A program made the translations under genes and the position numbers. Shown here piece by piece: positions 21,661-33,252 of a stretch of DNA of 64,000 bases (within the stretch, counting starts at the first letter, position 1; every line of letters begins with the position of its first letter). The stretch lies in the NCBI GenBank assembly GCA_023974075.1, contig JAMFTG010000501.1, positions 62,001 to 126,000 of the forward strand, written 5' to 3'. The DNA is from Chaenocephalus aceratus. Its lineage: Eukaryota; Chordata; Actinopteri; Perciformes; Channichthyidae. A model generated the notes under the pieces. It had not been told where the DNA came from, made no database searches, and was given only the letters and a program-made list of their open reading frames with translations.

Positions 21661-22276
21661 AGGTCCTGATAATTTATTCCGGGAAATTACTCTGACCTAC
21701 TAATTGACCTGACCGAAGTTATTGAGTCTATGTAAGTTTACTGCTTGGCTCAGATCCACCAACGTCAGCAAGATCTCACCTCTATTAACTCCCCGAAGAA
21801 CAATTCAGACAACTCTTTTTAATCTGTTTAAGCGATCCCGAAGGATTTTGGTATCAGTAAATGAGGTGTGTTCCTACCTAAGTGTGTGTGTAGCAGGGTG
21901 CAGTCTCACCTTTGAAGCAGGAGAGGAGAGCACAGATGTCCTTTAAGTTGTCCCAGTCCAAAAGGTGGGATCAGTTTATTTGAAGAAAAATAGGTCCAAA
22001 CTAATACAGAGTTTTTACCTTCTCTCGTTACAACATTATAATCATACTAAACAAAAAATGATGCTGTGATCATGTTCAAATATGAAACTTTAATTCACAG
22101 TCTTACATTTATTACCAAAATGTTTCACTTCAACTGCCCAATTCAGTTGTGACATTTAAAATCTCCCGATAGAATTTAGAGGCATTTCCTCATAAAAAGA
22201 CCGGTGATAATAAAAAGCACATTCAACTTTTCTTTCACCAAATCAATTCACATCGATTCCATACCTTTTTGTCCAT

Positions 22277-22490
22277 CACAGATGGCGGGTACTAACATTC
22301 AAAAACCCATTCCTATCCGCATGAATTCGGAGGAAGGTCCTCACAGGTGGCGGGTACTAATACTCACACACATTTTGTTCCGTCACAGATGGCGGGTACT
22401 TACATTCAAAAACCCATTCCTATCTGCATGAATTCGGAGGAAGGTCCTCACAGGTGGCGGGTACTAATACTCACAAACGCATCTCCCATC
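22277..22490. repeat. 107-bp tandem duplication (two copies)
   Basis: CACAGATGGCGGGTACT... to ...ACTCACA(C/A)A. Copies at 22277-22383 and 22384-22490 differ at a few positions. Function unknown. Confidence 0.85.
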
Positions 22491-24420
22491 AAATCATTCC
22501 ACTCAGCAAACAAAGAAATTCACTCAGCTTTCAATGAAGAAAATCAAGAGATATTTACCAAGTTTGAGATAACCTTATCGAGAGCTATTAACCCAGCTCT
22601 GAAGGACAGAGCTTACCAGGAGAGAGTATACCAGGGGTTTCCCCCTCTCTCTCTCGCTCCCTCCAAAAAGCCCGTCCCTTTATGCTCAAAAAACAGGCTA
22701 GAAACCCTCATAAACACCTCCTTCATACCCAACCAACTAAACAAACTGGGCATGGCCTCTGATGTACCGGGCTGGACATGACCAGATATATTCCATAGCT
22801 TATGGCATAAAACACACCTTCCCATGTTTGTGTAAAAAGGACATGACCCCTGTAGGACTTAAAAAATATTATTCTCGGCTATGACATAACCACCTTTTTT
22901 GAGACCTCAATGTGTTTCTCCTTAAGTCAGGAGCCCCCCTCCCTGCTGTGAGAGGAGAGGGAAGAAACTGCCTACTATCTTATCAGAGAGTAAGGCATAC
23001 ATCATTATAGGTCTTACACTCAACTTAACAAACCACTTGTGTTTTGTTTATGCTGTAAATATAGAAAAACCTAAAATATGAAGCATTTTCATTGTGGGTT
23101 ATACAAGAATATAATTGATTATATTTGATTATAACTAACTTTCATTTTAAGTATTCAACATACTATGAAGTTCTCAACACCCTCTTTTTAAAAAGCAAAG
23201 TTATCAAAACAGCAACAGATAAAATCGTAAAAACACATACATATTACATACGTAAAACTTCAAGCATCAATATCATGAAAAGTTCTTCAGTATGTGTAAT
23301 CAGGACGACCTTTGATGAACCTGGTGTGGAGAACACCGAAAACAGAGAGATGGTGAAGTGGACCAGTGGCAGGGGTAGGTAGGGCTGCTGCTACCTGGCG
23401 TCTGATATCTGACCATGCAGTTATCAGGTAGTCGTCGTCCTTTTTTTGGGAAATCCCCTGCGATCTGAGTGGCTCAGCGGAATGGGGGTGCTGCACAGGT
23501 TTCCTGGGTCCAGGAGTTGGCTTCACTTGAGCCACTGTGACTGAAGTTGTCCCGCTAGGCAGGTTCAAATCCTCTTGGTAGATTGCTGAGGTATAAATCT
23601 CAACAATATAGCTAAGATCAAGTATAAATTATTTCTCTGATTCATTAAGAGTTGTTTCAGTTAAATAAATAAATAAAAAACGTCCCCAAGGGTTTTCTCC
23701 AGGGGGTCATGTATTCCATATTATTGCTCTGGAATTTCTATAGACAGCAAGGTGATTGTTTCTCCTCTTACTCAGTTGGCCTCTAACGGCAGAAAGCACT
23801 GGGCCATAATTTACTCTTATCAGTTTAACGACCTGACAGCCTACACCTCCATGCTGTGTGGGAACCAGCAAAAAAGGAGGAAGATGTGCTAAAAAAAAAT
23901 CTAATTTAAATGAACACTGTTGTAGGGTGTAGGCATATAACAATTAAAAATAACTGAAAATAAAACTAATAGTGTAAAATTAAAAAACAATAAGAAAAAT
24001 AATACAGGTTATAGGTTATTTCCCATTTCCTCTTTGATACTGAGGTATTCTCCATTCAAGCTCTAATGATCCATATGCTAATAGACAGAGTTTCGTCTTG
24101 CCATCTTTCTTTGCATAATTCACTAAAGATTCTAACAGTTCTACTGTTAAATCCTTTGCATTTGAGCTATTGCTTGTTACTCAGATTTAAATTCCCTCTT
24201 TTGCTCTATCGAATATTCCTTGGTACAGAATATTCGCCTCTTTCTAGTCACCCATATACAATTACTGAACTTAAACGGAAAAGGTGTCATAGTTAGATAT
24301 GACCTGACCTTTGCCCTAGGTAGCTTTTCCATACATATAGGAATATATTCAGCCTTGTCCAATTGATTGGAATGTCCCAATTTGTTTTACATATGTCAGC
24401 CCTAAAATTGATTAGTGGTT
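22491..24420. other. Unassigned sequence
   Basis: No host gene, transposase or reverse transcriptase motif was seen on either strand. Open frames of 60-145 codons have no recognisable domain. Confidence 0.4.
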
Positions 24421-24432
24421 CTTCCTCTATTA

Positions 24433-25069
24433 CAGGGGTGTCAAACTCAAGGCCCGGGGGCCACATTCGGCCCGCGACTTCATTTTATGTGGCCCCACAA
24501 GAGCTTACAAAGAATATAATATGTTTATTATACAGTTACATGCTACAGAAGCAAGTTGCCCATAAACTACATGTCCCACAATGCATCTCAAATATGACTT
24601 TTTTCTCAAATATGACTTTTTTCTCAGAATTTGCCTTTTTTTCTCAGAATTTGCCTTTTTTTCTCAGAATTTGCCTTTTTTCTTCAAAATATGCATTTTT
24701 ATCTTCAAAATATGCATTTTTTCATAGAATTCCTTTTTCTCAGAATTAGATTTTTATTTCAAAATGTCACTTCTATTTATTTTTTCTCCAGAATTTGGCT
24801 TTTCTTTTTAAACCATTTTGGGACATACGCACCTAGAGACTTGCAATTATTTGCCCTAGACTTCTGCTTTCAGACGTAGTTAATTATGAAGTTATTACCC
24901 TATCCGATGATAATCCAATGCAGAGGCAATGATGTAATATAATACATTATTTTATATATATGATATATTTATATATGTATTTTTATATAGTCTTAAAGTT
25001 ACAACCGGCCCTTTGAGTGCAACCATAATGCTGATGTGGCCCGCGATGAAATTGAGTTTGACACCCCTG
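24433..25069. mobile_element. hAT-type MITE with 8-bp target duplication
   Basis: Ends CAGGGGTGTCAAACTCAAGG and its near-complement ending GAGTTTGACACCCCTG, flanked by CTCTATTA at 24425-24432 and 25070-25077. The interior has a pyrimidine-rich minisatellite (24595-24730). The CAGGGGTGTCAAACTCA terminus is a well-known Charlie-type hAT end in vertebrates. Confidence 0.9.
24595..24800 (+). repeat. Pyrimidine-rich degenerate minisatellite
   Basis: About 18-20-bp units of the type TTTTTTCTCAGAATTTGCC and TTCAAAATATGCA, about eight copies, decaying at both ends. Located inside the hAT MITE. Confidence 0.8.
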
Positions 25070-25354
25070 CTCTATTATTTTAAGATGCTCAGGATGAACT
25101 TTCTTGAACCCATCCACCTCTACACATTGAACAAATGTTGAACATGTGTGTTAGATTAGATTAGATTAGAATCTTTAATGACCACACAGCCAGGCTGGTG
25201 GAATTTGTGTTCAATGCAGAGTATTACAGCTTGTTCCATACAGTTCAACATACAATAAACAGACAATAAAAAGTACAACACACAGCACAGGGCAAAGACA
25301 TATCATAACATAAAGTTCAAGGTGTGGTGGATTGTTATTGTTCATTGGGGTTAT

Positions 25355-26160
25355 TTAGAGTCCATTTAGTGTCCGTATTGCAAAGGGGAAGAAGCTGTTT
25401 TTGAAGCGGGCGGTTTTGGCGGACAGTGACCTGTAGCGCCTCCCTGAGGGCAGAAGTTGGAAGACATGGTGACCTGGGTGGGAGGGGTCAGAAATGATTT
25501 TCTTTGCCCTTGTGACAGTTCGGTGGTGGTGAAGTGATTCGAGTGATGGAAGGGGACTGCCGGTGATTTTTGACGCTTTATTGACGATACGTTGAAGTTT
25601 ATTCCGGGAGAGGTTGTCTGAACTGCTGTACCAGACGGTGATGGATGATGTGAGGATGCTTTGGAGGATGGCTGTGTAGAACTGGATTAGGAGATGTTTC
25701 CTCACTCTGTATTTCTTGAGCTGCCGCAGAAAGAATAGCCTTTGGTTGGCTTTGTTGTAGATGTGGTGTGTGTTGGTCTTCCATTTGAGGTTATTGCTTA
25801 TGTGAGTGCCAAGACATGTGAGTGATTCTGTGGTGGAAATGAGTTTGCCAGAGATAGATAGAGGTGATTTGGGCTGTGGCCTTCGCCTGAAGTCGATGAT
25901 TATTTCTTGGGTTTTTGCTGTGTTAAGTAGGAGGTTGTTTTCTGAGCACCAGGTGACTGCTTGATAGATCTGAGTGAGGTATTGTGTTTCATTATTATTT
26001 GAGATGAGTCCTGTTGTGTTGTGTCATCTGCGTATTTATATATGTTGACTGTGGGGTGCTGAGATGTGAGTTGGTTTGTGTAGAGTGAGAATAACCAGGG
26101 GGATAGGACACAGCCCTGTGGAGCTCCTATACTGAGGTGCAGAGGGAGAGATGTGGAGTT
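25355..26160 (-). pseudogene. Rex1-like RT, C-terminal half
   Basis: The minus-strand frame at 25355-25705 gives FYTAILQSILTSSITVWY, LQRIVNKASKITG and RYRSLSAKTARFKNSFFP, the conserved C-terminal blocks shared with the copies at 3.7-5.3 and 21.1-21.7 kb. Upstream, to 26160, the frame is broken. The YADD region is expected here but I could not read it cleanly in one frame. Confidence 0.7.
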
Positions 26161-26162
26161 AT

Positions 26163-26809
26163 TTATTTGACCCGTTGTTGTCTGTTCCAGAGGAAGCTGT
26201 GGATCCAGTGACAGATGCAGGGGTCAGTGTTCATGTCCATTAGTTTATTGAAGAGTGTTTCCGGGTTGATGGTGTTGAAAGCGGAGCTGAAGTCCAGGAA
26301 CAAGATTTGGGCGTAGGTGTTGGGGGATTCCAGGTGTTGTAGAGTGTGATGGATTGCCAGGTTGACAGCGTCATCAACGGATCTGTTGGTTCTGTAAGCA
26401 AATTGATATGGATCCATGAGGGGGGAGGTGCTGGTTTTTAGGTGCCTGAGAATGATGCGCTCAAATGATTTCATCGCCACAGATGTGAGGGCTATGGGTC
26501 TGTAGTCATTGAGGCAGGATATTTTATTAGACTTGGGTACAGGGATGTATTGGATTCCTTAAAACAGTGAGGAACTGAACACTGGCAGAGGGAGGAGTTG
26601 AAGATGTTGGTGAAAACAGGGGCCAGTTCTGCAGCACAGTGATGGAGTGCCACAGGGCTGATGTTGTCTGGGCCTGCCACCTTGTTTCTCTTCAGTCTCC
26701 TCACCTCTGCCTCTTTGATGAGGAATGGTGGGGGAGGGGGGGGAGATGGGGGTGATAGTGGAAAAACTGGAGAATGATCAAACCTGCTTGTCCGGAAGCT
26801 GATGGGCAT
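26163..26809 (-). pseudogene. Rex1-like RT, N-terminal half (two frames)
   Basis: The frame at 26492-26809 carries RRLKRNKVAGPDNISP (the K-A-x-G-P-D block that opens many LINE RT domains). The frame at 26163-26480 continues with FERIILRHLKT, DPYQFAYRTNRSVDDAV and FLDFSSAFNTINPE, which includes the first catalytic aspartate. A frameshift near 26485 separates them. Confidence 0.8.
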
Positions 26810-27950
26810 TTTCAGGTGTGGGGGGAGGCTTTGTTTTGTAGTTGGTGAGGACCTGAAGTTTTTTCCAAACTGTCCTAGTGTTATTGTTTGACATTTCCTG
26901 TTCTATTTTTGAAGCGTAATTGAATTTGGCTTTTCTTATTCCAGATCTAAGTTTGTATTTTGCAGCCATATAGTCCTCTTTATTTCCGGATTTGTATGCA
27001 TAGTTTTTGTCCTTTCTTAATTGTTGAATTTCTTTGGTGAACCAGGGCTTATTGTTGCTGTGTTGTTTTACTGTTTTCGTCGGGATGCACAGCTGCTCAC
27101 AAAATTGGACATATGACGTCACTGTGTCGGTGTAGGCATGGAGGTCCCCAGCTGCGTTGAAAACTTCCCAATCAGTGCATGCGAAGCATCCACGCAACTT
27201 TTCGATGGCTTCTGTGGACCAGGACTTGGAGGATTTTATTGGTGTTTCCGAGGATTTCAATTGTTGTTTGTACTTTGGGATAAGCAGCAGCATTGCGTGG
27301 TCGGACTTGCCGAGCGGAGCTCCCGCAGAAGCACGGTAAGCCTCCTTGAGTGGAGTATAGCAGTGGTCGAGTGTGTTGTTTCCTCTGCTGGGGCAGGTAA
27401 CTTGCTGGTGGTAGTTGGGAAGCTCCGTGGACAGATTGGTGTGGTTGAAGTCGCCTAACACAATTATTGCTCCCTCTGGATGTACGTTTTCCACAGAGGA
27501 GATGTGACTGGCTAGATCGCTCATGGTGGTGTTAGCATTAGCCTCAGGTGGAATGTAAACACCGATTATGATTATCGATGCAAACTCTCTGGGAAGGTAG
27601 GTGGGTCTGCATTTGACAGTTAGATGCTCCAGAAGTGGGGAACATGCATGGCTTAGCGAGGTGGAGTTTGTGCACCAGCGATGGTTGACCATAATGCATA
27701 TTCCACCACCTTTAGATTTGTGTGTTAGTTCCACTGACCTGTCGGCTCGTGGAGTGTGTATCCTGCGAGTGATACTGCTTGGTCGGGAATCGAATGATCC
27801 AGCCAGGTTTCAGTCAGGCAGATGGCGGAGCAGTCACCGTAGGTTTTGTTTGACTGGATCAGGAGGTGAAGTTCATCCATCTTGTGCCTGAGAGATCTTA
27901 CATTTGACAGCAGAAGGGCAGGGAGTGGGGGTCGGTATGGGTGCCTCTTG
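26778..27950 (-). pseudogene. Rex1-like apurinic-type endonuclease and linker
   Basis: The frame at 27725-28183 ends with LLLSNVRSLRHKMDEL and ICLTETWL, the first two endonuclease blocks (catalytic N and E). It shifts into 26778-27734, which continues with GGGICIMV, GVYIPPEA, IIVLGDFNHTNL (catalytic D-x-N) and GKSDHAML (catalytic S-D-H). A linker with KPWFTKEIQQLRKDKNYAY then leads to the RT. One frameshift near 27730 inactivates it; otherwise all catalytic positions are visible. Confidence 0.85.
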
Positions 27951-28149
27951 AACCGCGATAGGACACCGGAGCGCCTGCTCCCTTTGCCGGTTTGCTGCCA
28001 TGGCGTTGGGAAGCCAGGTGAAACAGGTAATATTTCCTTCGGGAAAGACGTTGATGACTCCAAAACTGCATGTTGGTTGTGTCTGAAGTTTAGTAGGTCC
28101 CAGCGGGTGTATTGGATAACACATGAAACTTTACACACATATAGGGCAG

Positions 28150-28482
28150 ACAAAAGTATGACAGACATGAACATAGCTTGCACTGTTGTAAGTGCAATCG
28201 CAGTTTCGGTATGAGGATTTTATTGTGGAGACAATATTTTCTCATCTGAAATAAGCCCACATGGCCTAAACTGCTGTGTAATTCACGCACAACCTGAGGA
28301 GCTTCTTCAGGGGGTACGTGAATGCTTCCACCCCTTTTCCACATACTAGGGAATATGGCAGTCAGGTGGTTAACTCTTCCCCTTCTTTGAGCAAGGTAAA
28401 ACTTCTCTATTACCCTGATAGTCAAATTCGATCTTATCTGTATGGCTACGGACATGATTCCACTCTAGGTACATGCCCGCCC
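28150..28482 (-). pseudogene. Retrovirus-like integrase N-terminal remnant
   Basis: A minus-strand frame contains a zinc-binding HHCC pattern: H-x4-H (in a LHSSLGHVG context) followed about 28 residues later by C-x2-C. A proline-glutamate-rich lead-in (VPPEEAP) precedes it, as in retroviral and Gypsy-type integrase N-termini. The catalytic core is absent; sequence below about 28150 is Rex1. It is an old, broken endogenous retrovirus or LTR-element fragment. Confidence 0.55.
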
Positions 28483-28485
28483 TGA

Positions 28486-28824
28486 AAGGCCCGTCCACAC
28501 AGCGGCATGCGTTGATGCTTCACCATTCACTTTGAATGGGGTGACGTCACTTTTAGCCGAAATGCATCGTGGGAAGCGACGTGGAGTGTAGCTGGCGTGG
28601 CTCGCTGCAAAAGTTGAGCAATGTTCAACTTTTGACGCCTCGGCAGAAGCGTCAGCCAATCGAATCATATGCCAGTACAAGCTCTAGCCAATCAAACCGC
28701 TGCTTGTGTGTCAGGGGCGGGAGATTCATGTGATTGGTTGTTGGTCGAGTTTCAGACACGCCCGCCGGCAAGCGTCAGCGCAGGCCGGCAAGCGTCAGCG
28801 CACGCCGCTGTGTGGACGGGCCTT
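28486..28824. mobile_element. Harbinger-like MITE splitting the pol remnant
   Basis: Ends AAGGCCCGTCCACACAGCGG and the inverse, CCGCTGTGTGGACGGGCCTT. Flanks TGA (28483-28485) and TAA (28825-28827) fit a TWA duplication with one mismatch. It contains an internal direct repeat of GCCGGCAAGCGTCAGCGCA. Confidence 0.75.
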
Positions 28825-28827
28825 TAA

Positions 28828-29160
28828 CTCTGCAATAAGACCCTCACTAGATGGGCATGTGTCAGCACTTCACCTTTCACATTGGTAAAATGCCTTTGTT
28901 CCCAGTTATTAAGCTTTTCTTTACCTGCTTTGTAACAATAATCACTATCAGTAACAATACGGATGTGTGTTGTTTTACGTTGTTTAGCAAAAAGAAGTCC
29001 CTCAACAAATGGCCTTTGCCTCAGCAGTTTGTACTGTACCCGGTATTGCACCCTTTTGCTTGCAAAGTACTTCACCTGAATTAGTTTTCATTATAAAGGC
29101 CCAAGTGGCTGCTTGGTCACCTTTTCGCAAACTCCCCTCTGTAAACAGTGTTACCTTTGG
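28828..29160 (-). pseudogene. Retrovirus-like RNase H remnant
   Basis: The minus strand reads a broken RNase H domain: an F-T-(D/E)-G-S start, a QTAEAKAI helix with the glutamate, and IRIVTDSDYCY with the third acidic residue, then THAHLVRVLLQ near the end. The first catalytic position reads as E rather than D, and frameshifts and a stop interrupt the middle. Together with the integrase piece beyond the MITE it marks a decayed pol gene on the minus strand. Confidence 0.6.
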
Positions 29161-30890
29161 AGCAGCGGTTTTTCTTTAAGGGTTTCAATGTTTCCCTTTG
29201 TGGCTTACTTCCTGAGGTCCTAAACTCCACATCTGGATCAGACATCATCCTCTGCCATTTTCCATTCTTATTCTCTCAGTTTTTTTATATTGATATTTTT
29301 GTTCTGGTGTTAAGATCATTTTTTGAATCTCCCTCTTTTCTTAACTACTGGAGCTATGTCTATATTAGATCTGACTTGGTTAAGAGTTGATTTGTTCTTT
29401 GGTGAGAGGAACACTATTCCCCTTGAGCTGGGTGGGGGTGGGTTGGATAGCCTGCTTTGGGAGAGTTTCTTACAGTCACCAGATCTTCCTCTCTGTGCTG
29501 AGGCCATAAAACTTTTAATGGATCGCTCCGTGGTCTGCTCAGATTTTCTTCCCCTCCAGAGGTCACACCTGTCTCTGACCCCGTGTGCTGGGTTTTTCTG
29601 CAGCACCTCGGGAGCAGAGAAAGGGGGAGATTTTTTTCCAAAAGTGTAAGCTCCTTCATGAGCAAAATAGTTTAGTTGATTTTGGTAAAGTATTTGAGCT
29701 TTAGCTTCGCAAAAAACGTCCTCATATTAGTTTTGAAGATATTGTTGGGGTTTGATATCTGCTGATAGTTCCCACTTAGGTTTTCTCTTAAAAGTACATG
29801 CAAAACAACCGGTATGTGTGGGTCATCTGATCACCACCTTGCCTTCTGACAGTTTAATAGTCCTTATCATATTATCACTCTGTGCTAGGACCTATTCGCT
29901 TTGCCAGAGCTACTGCTATTCCTCCTGCATGTTTTAGCTTCCTATTAGCAGGGTTCACTAACATGGTTTGTGTTAAGCTCAAAGAGCGCTTACAGGCTGA
30001 ACCCTCAATACAAGCACGGAAGAGAGGAGACGTGAGTATGGAAGTAAAATGTTTTATTTCCAATTCAAAACTCACACCATACTGCTGGGGAATTACTAAT
30101 CCGGATCTGGGAATTACTAGGGGGGGGGTGAGAGGAGGTCCGTAGTTGATGATCCGGAGGATGCCGGAGAGAGCAGGCTGAAGCCGGGGTTCGGAGATTT
30201 GCAGCGGAACACGGGTGAGATGAGCCGGGAAATCAGAGTTCAATAGAGTGAGCAGGCTGGAGCTGGTAGTGATAATAATCCGAGGTTCGCTGACGAGGTG
30301 GTGTTGGCTGGACGTGGCAGGCAGAGTAGTAGACGGATTCAGTGTATCTTTCACGACGAACTGGTGAATACTGGATGAGGAAGACGGGTACTTAACCTGT
30401 TAAGCCCGAAGGCCCCCGCCGATGGGGACCCTGTTTTTTTTTTTCACAACACTGTGCCACAGGGCATATTAATATTTAAAAACCTATTAATGTCTTATAC
30501 CAGATTAACGAGAAGAATCTCAGCTAACTGACAATACGAACCATTTTTACAGAAACAAAACACAAGTCTCACAAGAAGCGTTAGCATTAGCCCTTAGCTA
30601 AAACGGGCAGATGCTACTTCCGGTGCTAACTAGCAAAAACGATCTTTACAACTTAATATTTTCTGCACAAACTACATATCATCTGAAAGCTGATACTCCA
30701 CAGATTATTTGGTTATAAGTATCATCACTGTAGGACACAAACTTACTGAGCTAGCAGCCAGAACAGAGAAGAAAAAAAAACAGCAATTTTCAAAACCATA
30801 ACAATAATTATGTCTGTTGTTTTGTGATCAAAGCTCTTGTTCAAGGGAATAAAAACGCTGTTTAAGGTTAATCCAATGTCTCTTAGTCTT
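29161..30890. other. Unassigned sequence
   Basis: It may hold further decayed retrovirus-like sequence next to the RNase H remnant, but no motif could be read. No host exon was recognised. Confidence 0.4.
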
Positions 30891-31340
30891 GGAGCTTTGT
30901 TACATTTCAAGCCGTAACCTTTGACATTAGGAGCAGCAGAGGCATCAATCTGCATGTACTTTTCGAGCCGGTTCTAATGAGAGTAAGCTCAAAGCGGTCG
31001 GACCTTCCTTTGCGCCGTCGAGGGTACTGTCGGCATTGCGAATGTGACCTCTGACCTCAGTGTTGACCTTGTCGAAGGTCGCAGGGTCCCCAAATTCTGC
31101 AAGCGGGTTCCACACAAGTGCAACAACAAACTCTCGAAGTTTCGGAGCGCCAACCACATGTTTTCAATTTTTTTTATTTTCTTCCCCTCTGCCACCACAA
31201 GCCTGTCAGATGTTAAGCTCCAGACAGCATTATGAGAGAAAGTTTGACATTTTATTGAAAAAAAGTTCTGGGTGGGTTACAGTTTACATACTTCAGATTC
31301 CTGATCTGGGCCCCATTTAGAGGCCCCCTGTGAAATAAAT
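30891..31340. repeat. Direct repeat unit, copy 1
   Basis: GGAGCTTTGTTACATTTCAA... through TTGACCTTGTCGAAGGTCGC and GGGTTCCACACAAGTGCAAC to the GATTCCTGATCTGG block. It recurs at 31583-32020. Confidence 0.8.
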
Positions 31341-31416
31341 ATATCTCTTTAGCCCTTTTCAAAGTACTTTAAACACTCATGCAGCACTGAGGCTTCTCAA
31401 AAGGCCTTAACGGAAG

Positions 31417-31580
31417 GTTTTGTTACATTTTAAGCCGTAACCTTTGACATTTAGTTGCAGGAGAGGCATCCATTTGCATCTGCTCTCCGAGACGGTTAAA
31501 ATGACATCAAGCTCAAAGCGGTCGGACATTCCTTTGTGCTATAAAGGGCACCGTACGGCATGGATGCGTGACCTTTGACC
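31417..31580. repeat. Direct repeat unit, partial diverged copy
   Basis: The first third only (TTTGTTACATTTTAAGCCG... CAAAGCGGTCGGAC), more diverged than the two flanking copies. Confidence 0.7.
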
Positions 31581-31582
31581 TT

Positions 31583-32020
31583 TGGAGCTTTGTTACATTT
31601 CAAGCCGTAACCTTTGACATTAGGAGCAGCAGAGGCAACAATCTGCCAATCTGCATGTACTTTTCGAGCCGGTTCTAATGAGAGCACGCTCAAGGCGGTC
31701 GGACCTTCCTTTCCGCCGTAAAGGGAACAGTACTGCATGAAAACGTGACCTCTGACTTCGGTTTTGACCTTGTCGAAGGTCGCAGCGTCCCCAAATTTTG
31801 CAAGCGGGTTCCACACAAGTGCAACAACACACTCTCAAGGTTTCGGAACGCCAACCACATTCTTTCAATTGTCTGCCCGTCCCACCACAGACCCTTAGCT
31901 TATGAGAGGATTTTGTGAGAAAGTTTGACATTTAAATGAATAAACATTTCTGGGTGGGTAAGGGTTCCCATATTTCAGATTCCTGATCTGGACCCTATTT
32001 AGAAGACCCTGAATAAAAAA
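31583..32020. repeat. Direct repeat unit, copy 2
   Basis: Matches 30891-31340 nearly end to end with scattered substitutions and a short duplication of CAATCTGC. Confidence 0.8.
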
Positions 32021-32520
32021 TTAGGACCCCATATTAGGTTGACGGACACCCCCCCCCCCCCATAAGTATAAGTACACAGCAAGTGAATATTCATGTTACT
32101 GTGTAATATGTGGAAAGTGGGACCCCATATTGGGTTGACGGACACCCCCCCCCCAAGTATAAGTACACAGGAAGTGAATACTCATGTTACTGTGTAATAT
32201 GTGGAAAGTGGGATCCCATATTGGGTTGACGGACACCCCCCCCCCCCCAAGTATAAGTACACAGCAAGTGAATACATGTGTTACTGTGTAATATGTGGAA
32301 AGTGGGACCCCATATTGGGTTGACAGACACCCCCCCCATAAGTACAAGTACACAGGAAGTGAATACTCATGTTAAGGTGTAATATGTGGAAAGTGGGACC
32401 CCATATTGGGTTGATGGACACCCCCCCCCATAAGTACAAGTACACAGGAAGTGAATACTCATGTTACTGTGTAATATGTGGAAAGTGGGCCCTCATATTG
32501 CCTTTGGGCCACCCCCCATG
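32021..32520. repeat. About 90-bp C-tract minisatellite, 5-6 copies
   Basis: Each unit has CCCCATATTGGGTTGACGG, then a C run of 7-12, then AAGTA(T/C)AAGTACACAG, GTGAATA and TGTGTAATATGTGGAAAGTG. C-tract length varies between units. The last copy (near 32485) is diverged. Confidence 0.92.
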
Positions 32521-32714
32521 CAGTATAAGTACACACTGGTGAAAGGAGCGCCATCTATTGTCCAATGCATGCATACACACTCATATGCTGTTTGGGTACT
32601 CATTTAGACTGGCAGGCGACGGTATAAAGTCGAGTCGGTCCCTCCTCCTCAATATAGTGCCCACGAGTGTGTTATCCCAATGGGAAGAATGTCCATGCCG
32701 GCAATAAAAGGCTT

Positions 32715-33252
32715 ACCAGTGTAAAGACTTCAGAACAGGAGTGATGTGATCCACTTTCTTAGTGTTAGTGAGGAACCAGTGTAAAGACTTAAGAACTGGA
32801 CTGATCCACTTTCCTAGTGTTAGTGAGGAACCAGTTAAAAGACCTCAGAACTGGACTGATCCACTTTCTTAGTGTTAGTGAGGAACCAGTGTAAAGACCT
32901 CAGAACTGGACTGATCCACTTTCTTAGTGTTAGTGAGGAACCAGTGTAAAGACTTCAGAACAGGAGTGATGTGATCCACTTTCTTAGTGTTAGTGAGGAA
33001 CCAGTGTAAAGACTTAAGAACTGGACTGATCCACTTTCCTAGTGTTAGTGAGGAATCAGTTTAAAGACCTCAGAACTGGACTGATCCACTTTCTTAGTGT
33101 TAGTGAGGAACCAGTGTAAAGACTTCAGAACAGGAGTGATGTGATCCACTTTCTTATTGTTGGTGAGGAACCAGTGTAAAGACTTAAGAACTGGACTGAT
33201 CCACTTTCCTAGTGTTAGTGAAGAACCAGTTTAAAGACCTCAAAACTGGACT
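32715..33252 (-). repeat. L2-derived satellite array 1 (538 bp)
   Basis: Ten monomers in the order L S S S L S S L S plus a 27-bp partial, where L is 60 bp and S is 55 bp. It begins abruptly after GGCTTA and ends at AACTGGACT, where the cassette starts. In this and all arrays the monomer reads, antisense, as a piece of the L2 reverse transcriptase. Confidence 0.95.

Larger units (their letters stand above)
25150..28125 (-). mobile_element. Rex1-like LINE, long but inactivated copy
   Basis: Minus strand, about 3 kb, reading from high to low coordinates: endonuclease (about 27.95-27.3 kb), linker (27.3-26.8 kb), reverse transcriptase (26.8-25.4 kb) and a 3' end with AAAGATTCTAATCTAATC and (TCTAA)n tail at about 25150-25175. 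The frame shifts between the endonuclease and RT parts and again inside the RT, so it is not active. The 5' end abuts retrovirus-like sequence at about 28.13 kb. Confidence 0.85.

Noticed and set aside
23465..23580. tRNA-like gene with A-box TGGCTCAGCGG and B-box GGTTCAAATCC
   Set aside because: Box spacing is about 85 bp and I could not form an acceptor stem or cloverleaf; at best a SINE relic.
29323..29649. 108-codon plus-strand frame and overlapping minus-strand frames
   Set aside because: No recognisable domain; overlapping frames on both strands suggest composition rather than selection.
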